From NCBI GenBank assembly GCA_024682455.1, contig JAIKZF010000023.1, forward strand, positions 1 to 45,131: a stretch of DNA of 45,131 nt. Direction: 5' to 3'. Shown one piece after another: positions 14,015-22,356 of this stretch. The stretch is from Ruminiclostridium sp. (GTDB lineage: Bacteria > Bacillota > Clostridia > Oscillospirales > Ruminococcaceae). Numbering within the stretch: position 1 is the stretch's first letter; each line of letters opens with the position of its first letter. Under the pieces are notes generated by a model that saw nothing but the letters and a program-made list of their open reading frames with translations, was not told the origin of the DNA and ran no database searches. Both the position numbers and the translations under genes were made by a program.

Positions 14015-15862
14015 ATGACATACAAGGACAAGCTTGACAGGATACTGTTAAAGGTGCAGAAGCCCTCCCGCTATATAGGCGGGGAGCTGAATTCTGTCGA
14101 AAAGGATCCGGAGAAGGTCACTATGCGCTTCGCTTTCTGCTTCCCGGACACCTACGATATCGGAATGTCCCATCTCGGTATGAAGATACTCTACTCGCTG
14201 ATAAACGATGTCCCCGGATACTGGTGTGAGCGCGTCTATATGCCCCTGCCCGATATGGAGGAGCAGATGCGCAGACACGATATACTTCTCTACGGCCTGG
14301 AGAGCCTGCAGCCCATAAAGGACGCGGATTTCATAGGCTTTACGCTCCAGTATGAGCTGTCGTTCTCGAATATCCTCGCCATGCTCGACCTCGCGGGACT
14401 GCCTGTTTACGCGAAGGACAGACCGGCTCTCACGCCGATAGTCTGCGCCGGAGGTCCCTGCGTCTGTAACGCCGAGCCGATAGCCGATTTTGTCGATCTG
14501 TGCATACTCGGCGAGGGCGAGGAAGTGAACCTTGAGCTTATGCGCCTGCTCGAACGCTGCAAGGCCGAGGGGACGACAAAGCATGAGTTCCTTGTCCGTG
14601 CCGCGCGGATAGAGGGCATATACGTCCCGTCGCTCTATGAGGTAGAATACAACGATGACTGCACGATAAAGAGCATAACCCCGACCGAGGGGGCTCCCGA
14701 AAAGGTAAGAAAGCGCATCATAAAGGATTTTGACAGCGTGTTCTATCCCGACACGTTCGTAGTACCGTTTTCGGAGATAGTCCATGACCGCGCTGTTGTG
14801 GAAGTCCTGCGCGGCTGCATACGCGGCTGCCGATTCTGTCAGGCGGGGTATCTATACCGTCCGTTCCGGGAAAAGACCGTGGAGACCATAGAAAAGGAGA
14901 CGATCTCGCTCTGTGAGAGCACCGGATATGACGAGGTATCGCTGACCTCGCTGAGCACGAGCGACCACAGCGAGATAGAGCGTATGCTCGGGACTCTCGC
15001 GACTTACTCGGACGCGGCGCGCGTCAATCTGTCGCTGCCGTCGCTGCGGATAGACCGTTTCAGCAAGGAGCTCGTCGACCGCATAAAGAGCGTCCGCAAG
15101 AGCGGCCTCACCTTCGCCCCGGAGGCCGGCACACAGCGGCTCCGCGACGTGATAAACAAGAACATCACCGAGGAGAACGTGATGAACAGCTGCCGTATAG
15201 CCTTCGAGGGCGGCTACTCGTCGGTCAAGCTTTACTTCATGCTCGGTCTGCCTGACGAGACCATGGAGGACATAGACGGCATAGCCGACCTCTGCCAAAA
15301 GATAATCGACCTGTTCTACTCGATAGAAAACCGTCCGAAGGGCGGGATAAAGATATCCGTATCGCTCTCCACGTTCATACCTAAGCCCTTCACGCCGTTC
15401 CAGTTCGAGCCTCAGCCGACCGAGGACGTGATAAGGGAGCGTCAGAAGCACTTAATGGAGGTCGTCAACAAGAAGCGCGTCACGGTAAGTCGCTCGCACT
15501 TCGACGTCACGCATCTCGAAGCTGCTCTTGCGCGCGGAGACAGGCGGCTTTCCGCTGTGATATACTCGGCGTGGAAAAAGGGCTGCAAGCTCGACGGCTG
15601 GACCGAATACTACAAGTACGACAAGTGGATGGAGGCGTTTAAGGAATGCGGCATAGACCCCGCGTTCTATGTGAACCGTACCCGCAGCTATGACGAGATA
15701 ATGCCCTGGGAGCAGATGGACGTGCTGGTGAGCAAGGAATTCCTTATCCGCGAGAACAAAAAAGCGCATGAAGCAGTGCCTACGCCCAACTGCCGCGAGA
15801 GCTGCGCGGGCTGCGGCGTGAACAGGTGCGTCGGCAGACCGTGCTTTGAATATGATAAATGA
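14015..15862 (+). CDS. TIGR03960-type B12-binding-like radical SAM protein
   Basis: Predicted [4Fe-4S] radical SAM enzyme of unknown reaction (615 aa). Seen: an N-terminal region (about 30-230) resembling a B12-binding fold, then the cluster motif CIRGCRFCQAGYLYRP near residue 268 (Cys-x3-Cys-x2-Cys), downstream SAM-barrel motifs such as FAPEAGTQRLRDVINKN, and a Cys-rich C-terminus (CRESCAGCGVNRCVGRPC) that could carry a second cluster. The family is widespread in Firmicutes and usually neighbours a DUF2344 gene, as here, with one small membrane gene between. GGAGG lies 5 nt before the ATG. The partner arrangement suggests a joint role, perhaps in RNA or cofactor modification, but no substrate is established as far as I know. 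Confidence 0.88.
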   Translation: MTYKDKLDRILLKVQKPSRYIGGELNSVEKDPEKVTMRFAFCFPDTYDIGMSHLGMKILYSLINDVPGYWCERVYMPLPDMEEQMRRHDILLYGLESLQPIKDADFIGFTLQYELSFSNILAMLDLAGLPVYAKDRPALTPIVCAGGPCVCNAEPIADFVDLCILGEGEEVNLELMRLLERCKAEGTTKHEFLVRAARIEGIYVPSLYEVEYNDDCTIKSITPTEGAPEKVRKRIIKDFDSVFYPDTFVVPFSEIVHDRAVVEVLRGCIRGCRFCQAGYLYRPFREKTVETIEKETISLCESTGYDEVSLTSLSTSDHSEIERMLGTLATYSDAARVNLSLPSLRIDRFSKELVDRIKSVRKSGLTFAPEAGTQRLRDVINKNITEENVMNSCRIAFEGGYSSVKLYFMLGLPDETMEDIDGIADLCQKIIDLFYSIENRPKGGIKISVSLSTFIPKPFTPFQFEPQPTEDVIRERQKHLMEVVNKKRVTVSRSHFDVTHLEAALARGDRRLSAVIYSAWKKGCKLDGWTEYYKYDKWMEAFKECGIDPAFYVNRTRSYDEIMPWEQMDVLVSKEFLIRENKKAHEAVPTPNCRESCAGCGVNRCVGRPCFEYDK

Positions 15863-15882
15863 TCTGTCAATGAGGCTGAAAA

Positions 15883-16239
15883 ATGGGTGAATTGTGGCAA
15901 TGGCTCACGGAGACCAGTGAGGGCGGGTATATGCTGCTCGCGGTAATGATATGCGCGACAGGTGCTTTCTTCTATATAATGAACTGGCTGATATTCATAA
16001 ATAACTTGATACCGGGAAGAAAGTGGTCATCTATGGTGCCGCCGCTCGGGGGACTTCTCATAGCGGTCGCTATGCTTGTTGCGGGGCTCGGCTGGTGGGC
16101 GTTGATCGGGCTTACCGATCCGTTCACATTCGTGCTGATATATTCGCTGGCGGACGGAGGCAGAGGAAAATCGCGGGAAACCGACAAGAAAGAGACAGAA
16201 AAGGAAGAAACGGAAGAAAATGGCGAACACGGCAACTAA
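15883..16239 (+). CDS. small membrane protein between the radical SAM partners
   Basis: 118 aa, family not recognised. Three hydrophobic segments (about residues 14-38, 49-72 and 78-92) are followed by a strongly charged Lys/Glu tail of about 25 residues. GAGG lies about 8 nt before the ATG. It overlaps the DUF2344 gene by 20 nt, so it is part of the operon. Confidence 0.75.
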   Translation: MGELWQWLTETSEGGYMLLAVMICATGAFFYIMNWLIFINNLIPGRKWSSMVPPLGGLLIAVAMLVAGLGWWALIGLTDPFTFVLIYSLADGGRGKSRETDKKETEKEETEENGEHGN

Positions 16240-16861
16240 AAATATGAGGATATTCTTCTCGAAAACGGGAAGAGCGATATATATATCACATCTCGATCTG
16301 TACAGGCTGTTCCAGCGCTCGATAAAGCGCGGCAAGCTGCCGGTGTGGGAGACCGAGGGCTTCAACCCGCACGTCTATATCACGTTCGCGCTGCCGCTGG
16401 CGCTCGGAACGGCGGGAGTACGCGAGAGCCTTGACCTGAAGCTTATCGAGGACATAAGCAGGGAAGAGCTGATCTCCCGCTTCAACGACGCGCTCCCGCG
16501 GGATATCAGGGTGACGGACGCCGCGGAGCCCGTGATGAAGCCCACCGAGATAGCGCTGTCCGAGTATGAGGCGCGCTTCGAGTGTGATAACGCGGCTTTC
16601 GCGGAGTTCCTGTCCTCGGAGCACATCATGACCGAGAAAAAGACAAAGCGCGGCATCGCCGAGCTCGACCTTAAGGAGCATCTTGACATTCTCGAACGTT
16701 CCGACGGATATCTTCGGTTCACGTTCCCGTCGGGTACGGAGTTCAACATCAACGCGGGGCTGCTGTTCGACGCTTTCGAGAAGCAGTTCGGCACCGAGAT
16801 TTATACACTTCGCATAACAAGGACGGCAATAAAATGCCGCAATGGAGAAATTTTCCATTAA
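16220..16861 (+). CDS. DUF2344 radical SAM-linked protein (TIGR03936-like)
   Basis: 213 aa. The N-terminus MRIFFSKTGRAIYISHLDL with GFNPHVYITFALPLALG is the hallmark of the DUF2344/TIGR03936 family, which occurs next to, or fused with, TIGR03960 radical SAM proteins. The start at 16220 overlaps the previous gene; an in-frame ATG at 16244 gives the more typical N-terminus and is equally possible. It ends 311 bp before rplS. Its reaction is not known to me; the family is assumed to assist the radical SAM protein. Confidence 0.88.
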   Translation: MANTATKNMRIFFSKTGRAIYISHLDLYRLFQRSIKRGKLPVWETEGFNPHVYITFALPLALGTAGVRESLDLKLIEDISREELISRFNDALPRDIRVTDAAEPVMKPTEIALSEYEARFECDNAAFAEFLSSEHIMTEKKTKRGIAELDLKEHLDILERSDGYLRFTFPSGTEFNINAGLLFDAFEKQFGTEIYTLRITRTAIKCRNGEIFH

Positions 16862-16886
16862 ATTTTGTGAAAATTGCAAAAAACTC

Positions 16887-16915
16887 TTGCTTTTTTAAAA
16901 AGAAAGTGTTATAAT
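16887..16915 (+). promoter_or_regulatory. rplS promoter
   Basis: TTGCTT (16887-16892), a 17-nt spacer and TATAAT (16910-16915) with TGT before the -10 (extended -10). Transcription should begin near 16921-16922. Confidence 0.8.
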
Positions 16916-16920
16916 ATAAA

Positions 16921-17153
16921 GGCATTTGTAACCGCCGCAAAATACGGCGAGGGTTAATGCAGAGGGCGGGATCGTGCGCACGGCGGCAGAACGCTGCTTT
17001 CGCGGCAGATACATCGCCCGCATTAAACGGGTATTCCGCTGCGTATGGAGAGTCAGGACGGCTTTCCGGCGGTGAGGACGCGCGGCATAAGACCGCCAGG
17101 GGGCATGTGCAGTCCCGGAGGTCCCCGCTCCGTAAAGGATACGCAAGAATGCC
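16921..17153 (+). ncRNA. long structured 5' leader of rplS (candidate cis-regulatory RNA)
   Basis: Fills the 311-bp gap before rplS. Pairings read by eye: outer helix GGCATT (16921-16926) with AATGCC (17148-17153); hairpin CGCCG/CGGCG (16933-16937 with 16945-16949); domain 1 closed by TTAATGC/GCATTAA (16954-16960 with 17020-17026) and GGGCG/CGCCC (16964-16968 with 17015-17019); domain 2 closed by GCGTAT/ATACGC (17041-17046 with 17139-17144), with GGCGGT/ACCGCC (17068-17073 with 17092-17097) and CGGAG/CTCCG (17116-17120 with 17128-17132) inside. The outer helix begins at the predicted transcript start and ends a few nt before the RBS AGGAGG. It is much longer than the short L19 leader motif I know of. 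No ORF with an RBS is seen in it. Confidence 0.6.
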
Positions 17154-17172
17154 GTAACAGGAGGAAAAAGAA

Positions 17173-17514
17173 ATGGATGCACTGAAGATCATTGCTCAGG
17201 ACAGCATGAAGGCCGAGGCTCCGGAGATCCACGTAGGTGATACCGTCAAGGTACACGTACGCATCACGGAAGGCGACAAGTCGCGTATTCAGGTCTTCGA
17301 GGGAACGGTAATCGCCAGAAAGCACGGCGGTATCAACGAGACATTCACTGTAAGAAGAGTGGCTCACGGCGTAGGCATCGAGAGAGTATTCCCGATCCAC
17401 AGCCCCTCTGTTGACAAGGTAGAGGTCATAAGGACCGGTGTTGTTCGCAGAGCGAAGCTTTACTATCTGCGTGACAGAGTAGGTAAGGCTGCAAAGGTAA
17501 AGGCAAAGTATTGA
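17173..17514 (+). CDS. rplS: 50S ribosomal protein L19
   Basis: Structural protein at the 30S-50S interface (113 aa, normal length). Seen: [29 protein letters not shown] and [21 protein letters not shown], both diagnostic of bL19, with [20 protein letters not shown] near the C-terminus. A strong AGGAGG stands before the ATG. It is preceded by the long structured leader and followed by lepB-rbgA-rnhB; Bacillus shows rplS-rbgA-rnhB in the same order. RbgA downstream is a 50S assembly factor, so ribosome supply and assembly are linked. Confidence 0.98.
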   Translation: MDALKIIAQDSMKAEAPEIHVGDTVKVHVRITEGDKSRIQVFEGTVIARKHGGINETFTVRRVAHGVGIERVFPIHSPSVDKVEVIRTGVVRRAKLYYLRDRVGKAAKVKAKY

Positions 17515-17547
17515 TTTCTCCCCTTTACCGGAAATGACAGACGAAAA

Positions 17548-17573
17548 GGTAATAACGGGAGACCGTTATTGCC
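17548..17573 (+). terminator. hairpin between rplS and lepB, possible attenuator
   Basis: GGTAATAACGG (17548-17558) pairs with CCGTTATTGCC (17563-17573), including one G-U pair, around a GAGA tetraloop (GNRA type). No T run follows directly, so it is a weak terminator or an mRNA-stabilising or processing hairpin that lets rplS outproduce the downstream genes. Confidence 0.5.
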
Positions 17574-17613
17574 TTGATTCGCTGTATTTATTGAGTTTTT
17601 GTGAGTGGTGGAT

Positions 17614-18261
17614 ATGGAAGAGAACGAGATCCTTGAGCGGAGCGGGGAGCAGCAGACGGCAGAAGCTCCCGCGCATAAGCGCCACGGCATAGCCGCGGAG
17701 ATATACGACTGGTTTGACAGCGTTTTCTACGGACTGCTGATCGTAACAGCCGTTTTTGTTCTTATTACCCGTACGAGCACCGTTGACGGCTCTTCGATGT
17801 TCCCGACGCTTGAGGACGGGCAGCTGCTTCTGGTCTCCGACTTCGCGTATACACCCGGCTATAATGATATAGTAGTCTGCTGGTCGGACACTCTGCCCAA
17901 CGACAAGGGCGGCCTCGGAAAGGCGATAGTCAAGCGCGTGATCGGTCTGCCGGGGGATACCATAAATATTGATTACAAGGCGGGGACCGTTACCCGAAAC
18001 GGCGAGCCGCTCTCCGTCACGGAGACGGACGGACAGCTCTTTGAGGACGGACACATGATAAACGCCCGTACCAAGACCGATGAAGGTCAGGGCGGCGATT
18101 TCATAGTACCCGCGGACAGTCTGTTCGTAATGGGCGATAACAGGAACTGCTCCACCGACAGCCGCAGCAGGCTGATCGGCTTCATAGACCGCCGCAAGGT
18201 CGTGGGCAGAGCCTATCTGAGGATCTTCCCGTTCGATAAGTTCGGCGGGCTTTACGGCTGA
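17614..18261 (+). CDS. lepB: signal peptidase I
   Basis: Cleaves signal peptides from exported proteins at the membrane (215 aa). Seen: an N-terminal cytoplasmic part, one TM segment at about residues 33-55, then box B VDGSSMFPTL with the nucleophile Ser, box D VKRVIGLPGD with the catalytic Lys, and box E FVMGDNRNCSTDSRS. The box E sequence is normal apart from NC replacing the common NR/NS. The start could be the GTG at 17605 or the ATG at 17614; the ATG is chosen, but both have weak RBS. rbgA starts 2 nt after the stop. Confidence 0.93.
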   Translation: MEENEILERSGEQQTAEAPAHKRHGIAAEIYDWFDSVFYGLLIVTAVFVLITRTSTVDGSSMFPTLEDGQLLLVSDFAYTPGYNDIVVCWSDTLPNDKGGLGKAIVKRVIGLPGDTINIDYKAGTVTRNGEPLSVTETDGQLFEDGHMINARTKTDEGQGGDFIVPADSLFVMGDNRNCSTDSRSRLIGFIDRRKVVGRAYLRIFPFDKFGGLYG

Positions 18262-18263
18262 TA

Positions 18264-19109
18264 ATGGCGTACGAAAGCGATATACAGTGGTTCCCGGGAC
18301 ACATGACCAAGACCCGGCGGCTCATCGAGTCCGATCTGAAGCTCGTTGACGCGGTGGCGGAGGTCGTTGACTGCCGTATTCCCGAATCGAGCAGGAACCC
18401 CATGATAAACGAGATCGTAGGCTCAAAGCCGAGGATCATCATACTGAATAAGTGCGATCAGGCGGACGAGAATGTGACCGCGTGCTGGCGGAGCTTCTAC
18501 GAAAAGAGCGGCATAAAGACCATAGTATGCGACTGCCGCAGCGGCAAGGGCATAAACAGATTTCTGCCTGTTCTCAAATCCGAGCTTGGTGAACTGCTCG
18601 AACGCAGACGCGCGAAGGGCACCATAGGAAAGGCTCTGCGCGTGATGGTGCTGGGGATACCGAATGTGGGCAAGTCCTCTTTTATAAACCGCATGGCGGG
18701 CTCCCGCAAGACAAAGGTCGAGGACAGACCGGGCGTGACGCGCGGAAAGCAATGGGTCACGATAGACAAAGAGGTCGAGCTTCTGGATATGCCGGGCATA
18801 CTCTGGCCGAAGTTTGACGATAAGCAGGCGGCTTTGAAGCTTGCGTTCACGGGCGCGATAAAGGACGATGTGACCGATGCCGAGGGGCTCGCATACGAGC
18901 TGGGATCGTATCTGGCGGAAAACTACCCGGAGCGGATCAGGGAGCGCTACAAGCTCGAAAGCCTCGACGGGAACATACTTGAACTTATAGCGGAGAAGCG
19001 CGGGATGATGCGGTCGGGCGGAGTTCCGGATACCGAGCGCGCCGCGGCTGCTTTGCTGGACGAATACAGGAGCGGTAAAATTGGCAGGATCAGTCTCGAA
19101 AGACCTTGA
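18264..19109 (+). CDS. rbgA: ribosome biogenesis GTPase RbgA (YlqF)
   Basis: Circularly permuted GTPase needed for late 50S subunit assembly (281 aa). Seen in permuted order: the N-terminal signature [14 protein letters not shown]4 NKCD near residue 62, G1 [13 protein letters not shown] near 130, G2 PGVTRGKQW, and G3 DMPG; then the helical C-terminal RNA-binding domain. Co-directional with rplS and lepB upstream and overlapping rnhB by 29 nt downstream. Confidence 0.97.
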   Translation: MAYESDIQWFPGHMTKTRRLIESDLKLVDAVAEVVDCRIPESSRNPMINEIVGSKPRIIILNKCDQADENVTACWRSFYEKSGIKTIVCDCRSGKGINRFLPVLKSELGELLERRRAKGTIGKALRVMVLGIPNVGKSSFINRMAGSRKTKVEDRPGVTRGKQWVTIDKEVELLDMPGILWPKFDDKQAALKLAFTGAIKDDVTDAEGLAYELGSYLAENYPERIRERYKLESLDGNILELIAEKRGMMRSGGVPDTERAAAALLDEYRSGKIGRISLERP

Positions 19110-19707
19110 GCTTAAGGCGCGGTTCGCGTTCGACGCGGAATACCGCGGGAAATACGGCATAATATGCGGGATAGACGAAGCGGGACGAGGTCCTCTGGCA
19201 GGCGCAGTTTATACGGCGGCTGTGGTGCTCCCCGATGACGCGTTTATCGACGGACTGAACGACAGCAAGAAGCTTTCGGAGGCAAAGCGCGAGGCTCTTT
19301 TTGACGAAATAACCGGAAAGGCTCTCGCTTACTGCGTGGCTTCGGCTTCCGCTGCGGAGATAAACGAGCTGAATATACTCAAAGCTACGATGCTCGCCAT
19401 GAAGCGGGCGTTCGACGGCTTATCCGTCAGACCGGCTTATGTACTTATAGACGGCAACAAGACTCCCGACCTCGACATTGAGGCGGAGGCAGTGGTCAAG
19501 GGCGATTTCCGTTCCGCAAGCATAGCAGCCGCGTCTATACTCGCGAAAGTCTCCCGTGACCGCTATATGTGTGAGCTCGACGAGAAATACCCCGAGTACG
19601 GCTTCGCGAAGCACAAGGGCTACGGCACGACGCAGCATATCGAGGCGCTGAAAAAGTATGGTCCGTGTCCGGAGCACCGGGCTTTGTTCATAAGAAAGTT
19701 CGTATGA
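19081..19707 (+). CDS. rnhB: ribonuclease HII
   Basis: Removes ribonucleotides and RNA from DNA-RNA hybrids (208 aa). Seen: the N-terminal active-site motif [13 protein letters not shown] near residue 31, an acidic catalytic residue in [10 protein letters not shown], and the conserved C-terminal [12 protein letters not shown] and [11 protein letters not shown]. Starts with TTG inside the end of rbgA, with AGGAGCGG upstream. Its stop overlaps the ATG of yraN (ATGA). Confidence 0.97.
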   Translation: MAGSVSKDLELKARFAFDAEYRGKYGIICGIDEAGRGPLAGAVYTAAVVLPDDAFIDGLNDSKKLSEAKREALFDEITGKALAYCVASASAAEINELNILKATMLAMKRAFDGLSVRPAYVLIDGNKTPDLDIEAEAVVKGDFRSASIAAASILAKVSRDRYMCELDEKYPEYGFAKHKGYGTTQHIEALKKYGPCPEHRALFIRKFV

Positions 19708-20126
19708 GTACACAGAGCGTAAGAGGCAAAGCGGGCGAAGAACACGTCTGCGGCTGGCTCAGAGAAAACGGCTGGACTGTCGAAGCCCGTAACTACCGCA
19801 TAAAAGGCGGAGAGATAGATATAGTGGCGCGTAAGGGCGGAGTCCTCGCCTTTGTGGAGGTCAAGACCCGCAAATTCGGCAGTCTCACGGACGGTATCGG
19901 AGCTGTTGACCGCAGAAAGCGGAGCCGCATTATCCGCACAGCCGACAGATACATACAGGAGCACCCCTCGGACGCTGACACGATAAGCTTCGACGTCGCC
20001 GAGGTCACGGTGACGAGCGAGGACATGCCGAGAGTACTGGATATGGATTATCTGCCGAACGCGTTCGACTCGTTCTCTGTTTCGGAAGGCATGAACAATA
20101 TTGAAGACCACGGAGGTCATTTATGA
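19704..20126 (+). CDS. YraN family (UPF0102) endonuclease-like protein
   Basis: 140 aa from the ATG that overlaps the rnhB stop; the ORF-track start at 19665 is a spurious extension. Seen: the restriction-endonuclease-like core [22 protein letters not shown] with the D...EVK pattern, and an N-terminal [14 protein letters not shown] helix. UPF0102 proteins commonly follow rnhB; their physiological substrate is unsettled. Its stop overlaps the thrC ATG. Confidence 0.92.
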   Translation: MSTQSVRGKAGEEHVCGWLRENGWTVEARNYRIKGGEIDIVARKGGVLAFVEVKTRKFGSLTDGIGAVDRRKRSRIIRTADRYIQEHPSDADTISFDVAEVTVTSEDMPRVLDMDYLPNAFDSFSVSEGMNNIEDHGGHL

Positions 20127-21619
20127 ATTACAAAAGCACAAGAAACGACGCGGTGATCGTCACGGCGTCAAAGGCGATAGCGCAGGGGCTTTCCGCCGAG
20201 GGAGGACTTTTCGTCCCGGAAAGCATACCTCAGCTCACGAAGGACGAGATCATGGCGTTAAGCGAAAAGTCCTATCCCGAGAGAGCCTTTGATATATTCA
20301 GAAAGTATCTCTCCGATTTTTCGGACGAGGAGATAAGATACTGCGTGAACGGCGCGTATTCGGATAAGAACTTCGACAGTGAGAATATATCCGAGATATC
20401 CCACCTCATGCCCGGCACATATATACTTGAGCTGTGGCACGGCCCGACATGCGCGTTCAAGGATATGGCGCTGCAGATACTTCCTTATCTGCTGACCGTG
20501 TCTGCGAAGAAGGTCATCGACGGCAAGGAGATAGCGATACTCGTAGCTACGTCGGGTGATACCGGAAAGGCGGCTCTTGAGGGCTTCAAGGACGTTCCCG
20601 GCACATCTATAACGGTGTTCTATCCCGAGGACGGCGTCAGCGATATGCAGAAGCGCCAGATGACCACGCAGGAGGGCTCGAATGTCAACGTATGCGCGGT
20701 AAAGGGCAACTTTGACGACTGCCAGAACGGCGTAAAGGCGATATTCACGGACGAGGGCGTGAAGAGCGAGCTCGAAAAGCTCGGAATGACCTTCTCCAGC
20801 GCGAACTCGATAAACTGGGGCAGACTGTCTCCGCAGATAGTTTACTACATCTCAGCCTACGCGTCGCTTGTGAAGAGCGGCGACATCGAGTACGGCGAAA
20901 AGGTGAACATCGTCGTTCCCACGGGCAACTTCGGCAATATCCTCGCGGCGTTCTACGCGAAGGAAATGGGACTGCCGGTGCACAAGCTTATCTGCGCTTC
21001 CAACGCGAACAATGTTCTGACGGATTTCATCAATACCGGCATTTACGACAGAAACAGACATTTCTATACAACGATATCCCCGTCAATGGATATCCTCATC
21101 TCCAGCAACCTTGAAAGACTGCTGTGGCACCTCACGGGCGGCGACGACAAGCAGATATCCGAGTGGTTCGGAAAGCTCTCGAAGGACGGCAGATACGAGG
21201 TAACTCCGGAAGTCAAAGCAAAGATCGGAGAGCTGTTCTACGCGGGCTGCTGTGACGACGAGGCTACAAAGGGCGCGATAAAGCAGGCTTTCGACGAGTA
21301 TTCCTACCTTATGGATACTCACACGGGCGTAGCTTACAAGGTATACAACGACTACAAGGCTGCGACCGGCGACACGACAAAGACGATAATAGCGTCCACA
21401 GCGAACCCCTACAAGTTCGGCAAGGCTGTTTATGAGGCTGTAGGAGGCGAGACAGCGGGACTTGACGAGTTTGATATAATCGAGAAGCTTGAGGAAAAGA
21501 CCGGCACTCAGATACCGGCGCCGCTCGCGGCTACGAGAACAAAGCCGGTGCGCTTCAAAGGCTCCGTTGAAAAGAGCGGTATGCCTAAGGTAGTGCTCGA
21601 CTTCCTCGGGAGCAGATGA
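20123..21619 (+). CDS. thrC: threonine synthase
   Basis: PLP enzyme that converts O-phosphohomoserine to threonine (498 aa, the longer class). Seen: the N-terminal YKSTRN start with GLSAEGGLFVPE, the PLP-lysine motif GPTCAFKDMALQ near residue 113, ATSGDTGKAALEGF, and the phosphate-binding loop VPTGNFGNILAAFYAK. GGAGG lies 5 nt before the ATG, inside the end of yraN. It overlaps the next gene by ATGA. No other Thr or Met pathway gene is near. Confidence 0.97.
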   Translation: MNYKSTRNDAVIVTASKAIAQGLSAEGGLFVPESIPQLTKDEIMALSEKSYPERAFDIFRKYLSDFSDEEIRYCVNGAYSDKNFDSENISEISHLMPGTYILELWHGPTCAFKDMALQILPYLLTVSAKKVIDGKEIAILVATSGDTGKAALEGFKDVPGTSITVFYPEDGVSDMQKRQMTTQEGSNVNVCAVKGNFDDCQNGVKAIFTDEGVKSELEKLGMTFSSANSINWGRLSPQIVYYISAYASLVKSGDIEYGEKVNIVVPTGNFGNILAAFYAKEMGLPVHKLICASNANNVLTDFINTGIYDRNRHFYTTISPSMDILISSNLERLLWHLTGGDDKQISEWFGKLSKDGRYEVTPEVKAKIGELFYAGCCDDEATKGAIKQAFDEYSYLMDTHTGVAYKVYNDYKAATGDTTKTIIASTANPYKFGKAVYEAVGGETAGLDEFDIIEKLEEKTGTQIPAPLAATRTKPVRFKGSVEKSGMPKVVLDFLGSR

Positions 21620-22308
21620 GCGTTTACGCAATAGCCGATCTGCATCTGTCGCTCGGCGAGAAGAAGCCCATGGACATATTCCGGGGCTGGCAGAATTATG
21701 TCGAACGGCTTACCGAGAACTGGAACGGTACTGTGAAAGATGAAGATACCGTGGTGATACCGGGAGACATTTCCTGGGCAATGAAGATAGAAGACACGGA
21801 AACGGACTTCCGCTTCATCAATGACAGGCTCAGCGGGAACAAGATATTTCTGAAGGGCAACCACGACTACTGGTGGGCGACTCTCGGCAAAATGCAGCGT
21901 TTCCTTGCCGAAAAGGGGCTCAACCGTATCAGGATAGTCAACAACAACGCGTACAGAGCCGAGGATATATGCGTAGTCGGCACAAGGGGCTGGATAAACG
22001 ACGGCACCGAGGAGGCCGACGTCAAGGTGCTCGCCCGCGAGGAGGGCAGACTGAGGATGTCTGCCGCGGAGGGCGTGAAGCTAGGCGGGGAAATGGTAGC
22101 TTTCATACACTATCCGCCGCTTTACAACGGAGAGAAGAATGACTATATCCTGCGCGTGATAAAGGAATTCGGCATAAAAAGGTGCTATTACGGGCATATA
22201 CACGGCAGACAGGGGCATGAGAGAGCCTTCACAGGTGAGTACGAGGGTACGGATTATAAGATGATATCCGCCGACTGGCTGGGATTTATGCCGGTAAAGA
22301 TCAATTGA
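21616..22308 (+). CDS. metallophosphoesterase (calcineurin-like)
   Basis: 230 aa. Seen: the dinuclear metal motifs ADLHLS (D-x-H), VIPGDISWAM (GD), LKGNHDYWW (GNHD) and late histidines in FIHYPP and YYGHIHGRQGH. All metal ligands expected for the fold are present, so it should be an active phosphoesterase; the substrate cannot be told. Start ATG overlaps the thrC stop, so expression is coupled. Confidence 0.9.
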   Translation: MSVYAIADLHLSLGEKKPMDIFRGWQNYVERLTENWNGTVKDEDTVVIPGDISWAMKIEDTETDFRFINDRLSGNKIFLKGNHDYWWATLGKMQRFLAEKGLNRIRIVNNNAYRAEDICVVGTRGWINDGTEEADVKVLAREEGRLRMSAAEGVKLGGEMVAFIHYPPLYNGEKNDYILRVIKEFGIKRCYYGHIHGRQGHERAFTGEYEGTDYKMISADWLGFMPVKIN

Positions 22309-22356
22309 AAATTATAAATAAAAATATAATTTTGCAGTTTACGGAGGTAACACAAA

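Noticed and set aside
16921-17153. RNase P RNA, tmRNA or SRP RNA in the rplS leader
   Set aside because: The conserved cores of these RNAs that I know (for example GAGGAAAGTCC of RNase P) are not present.
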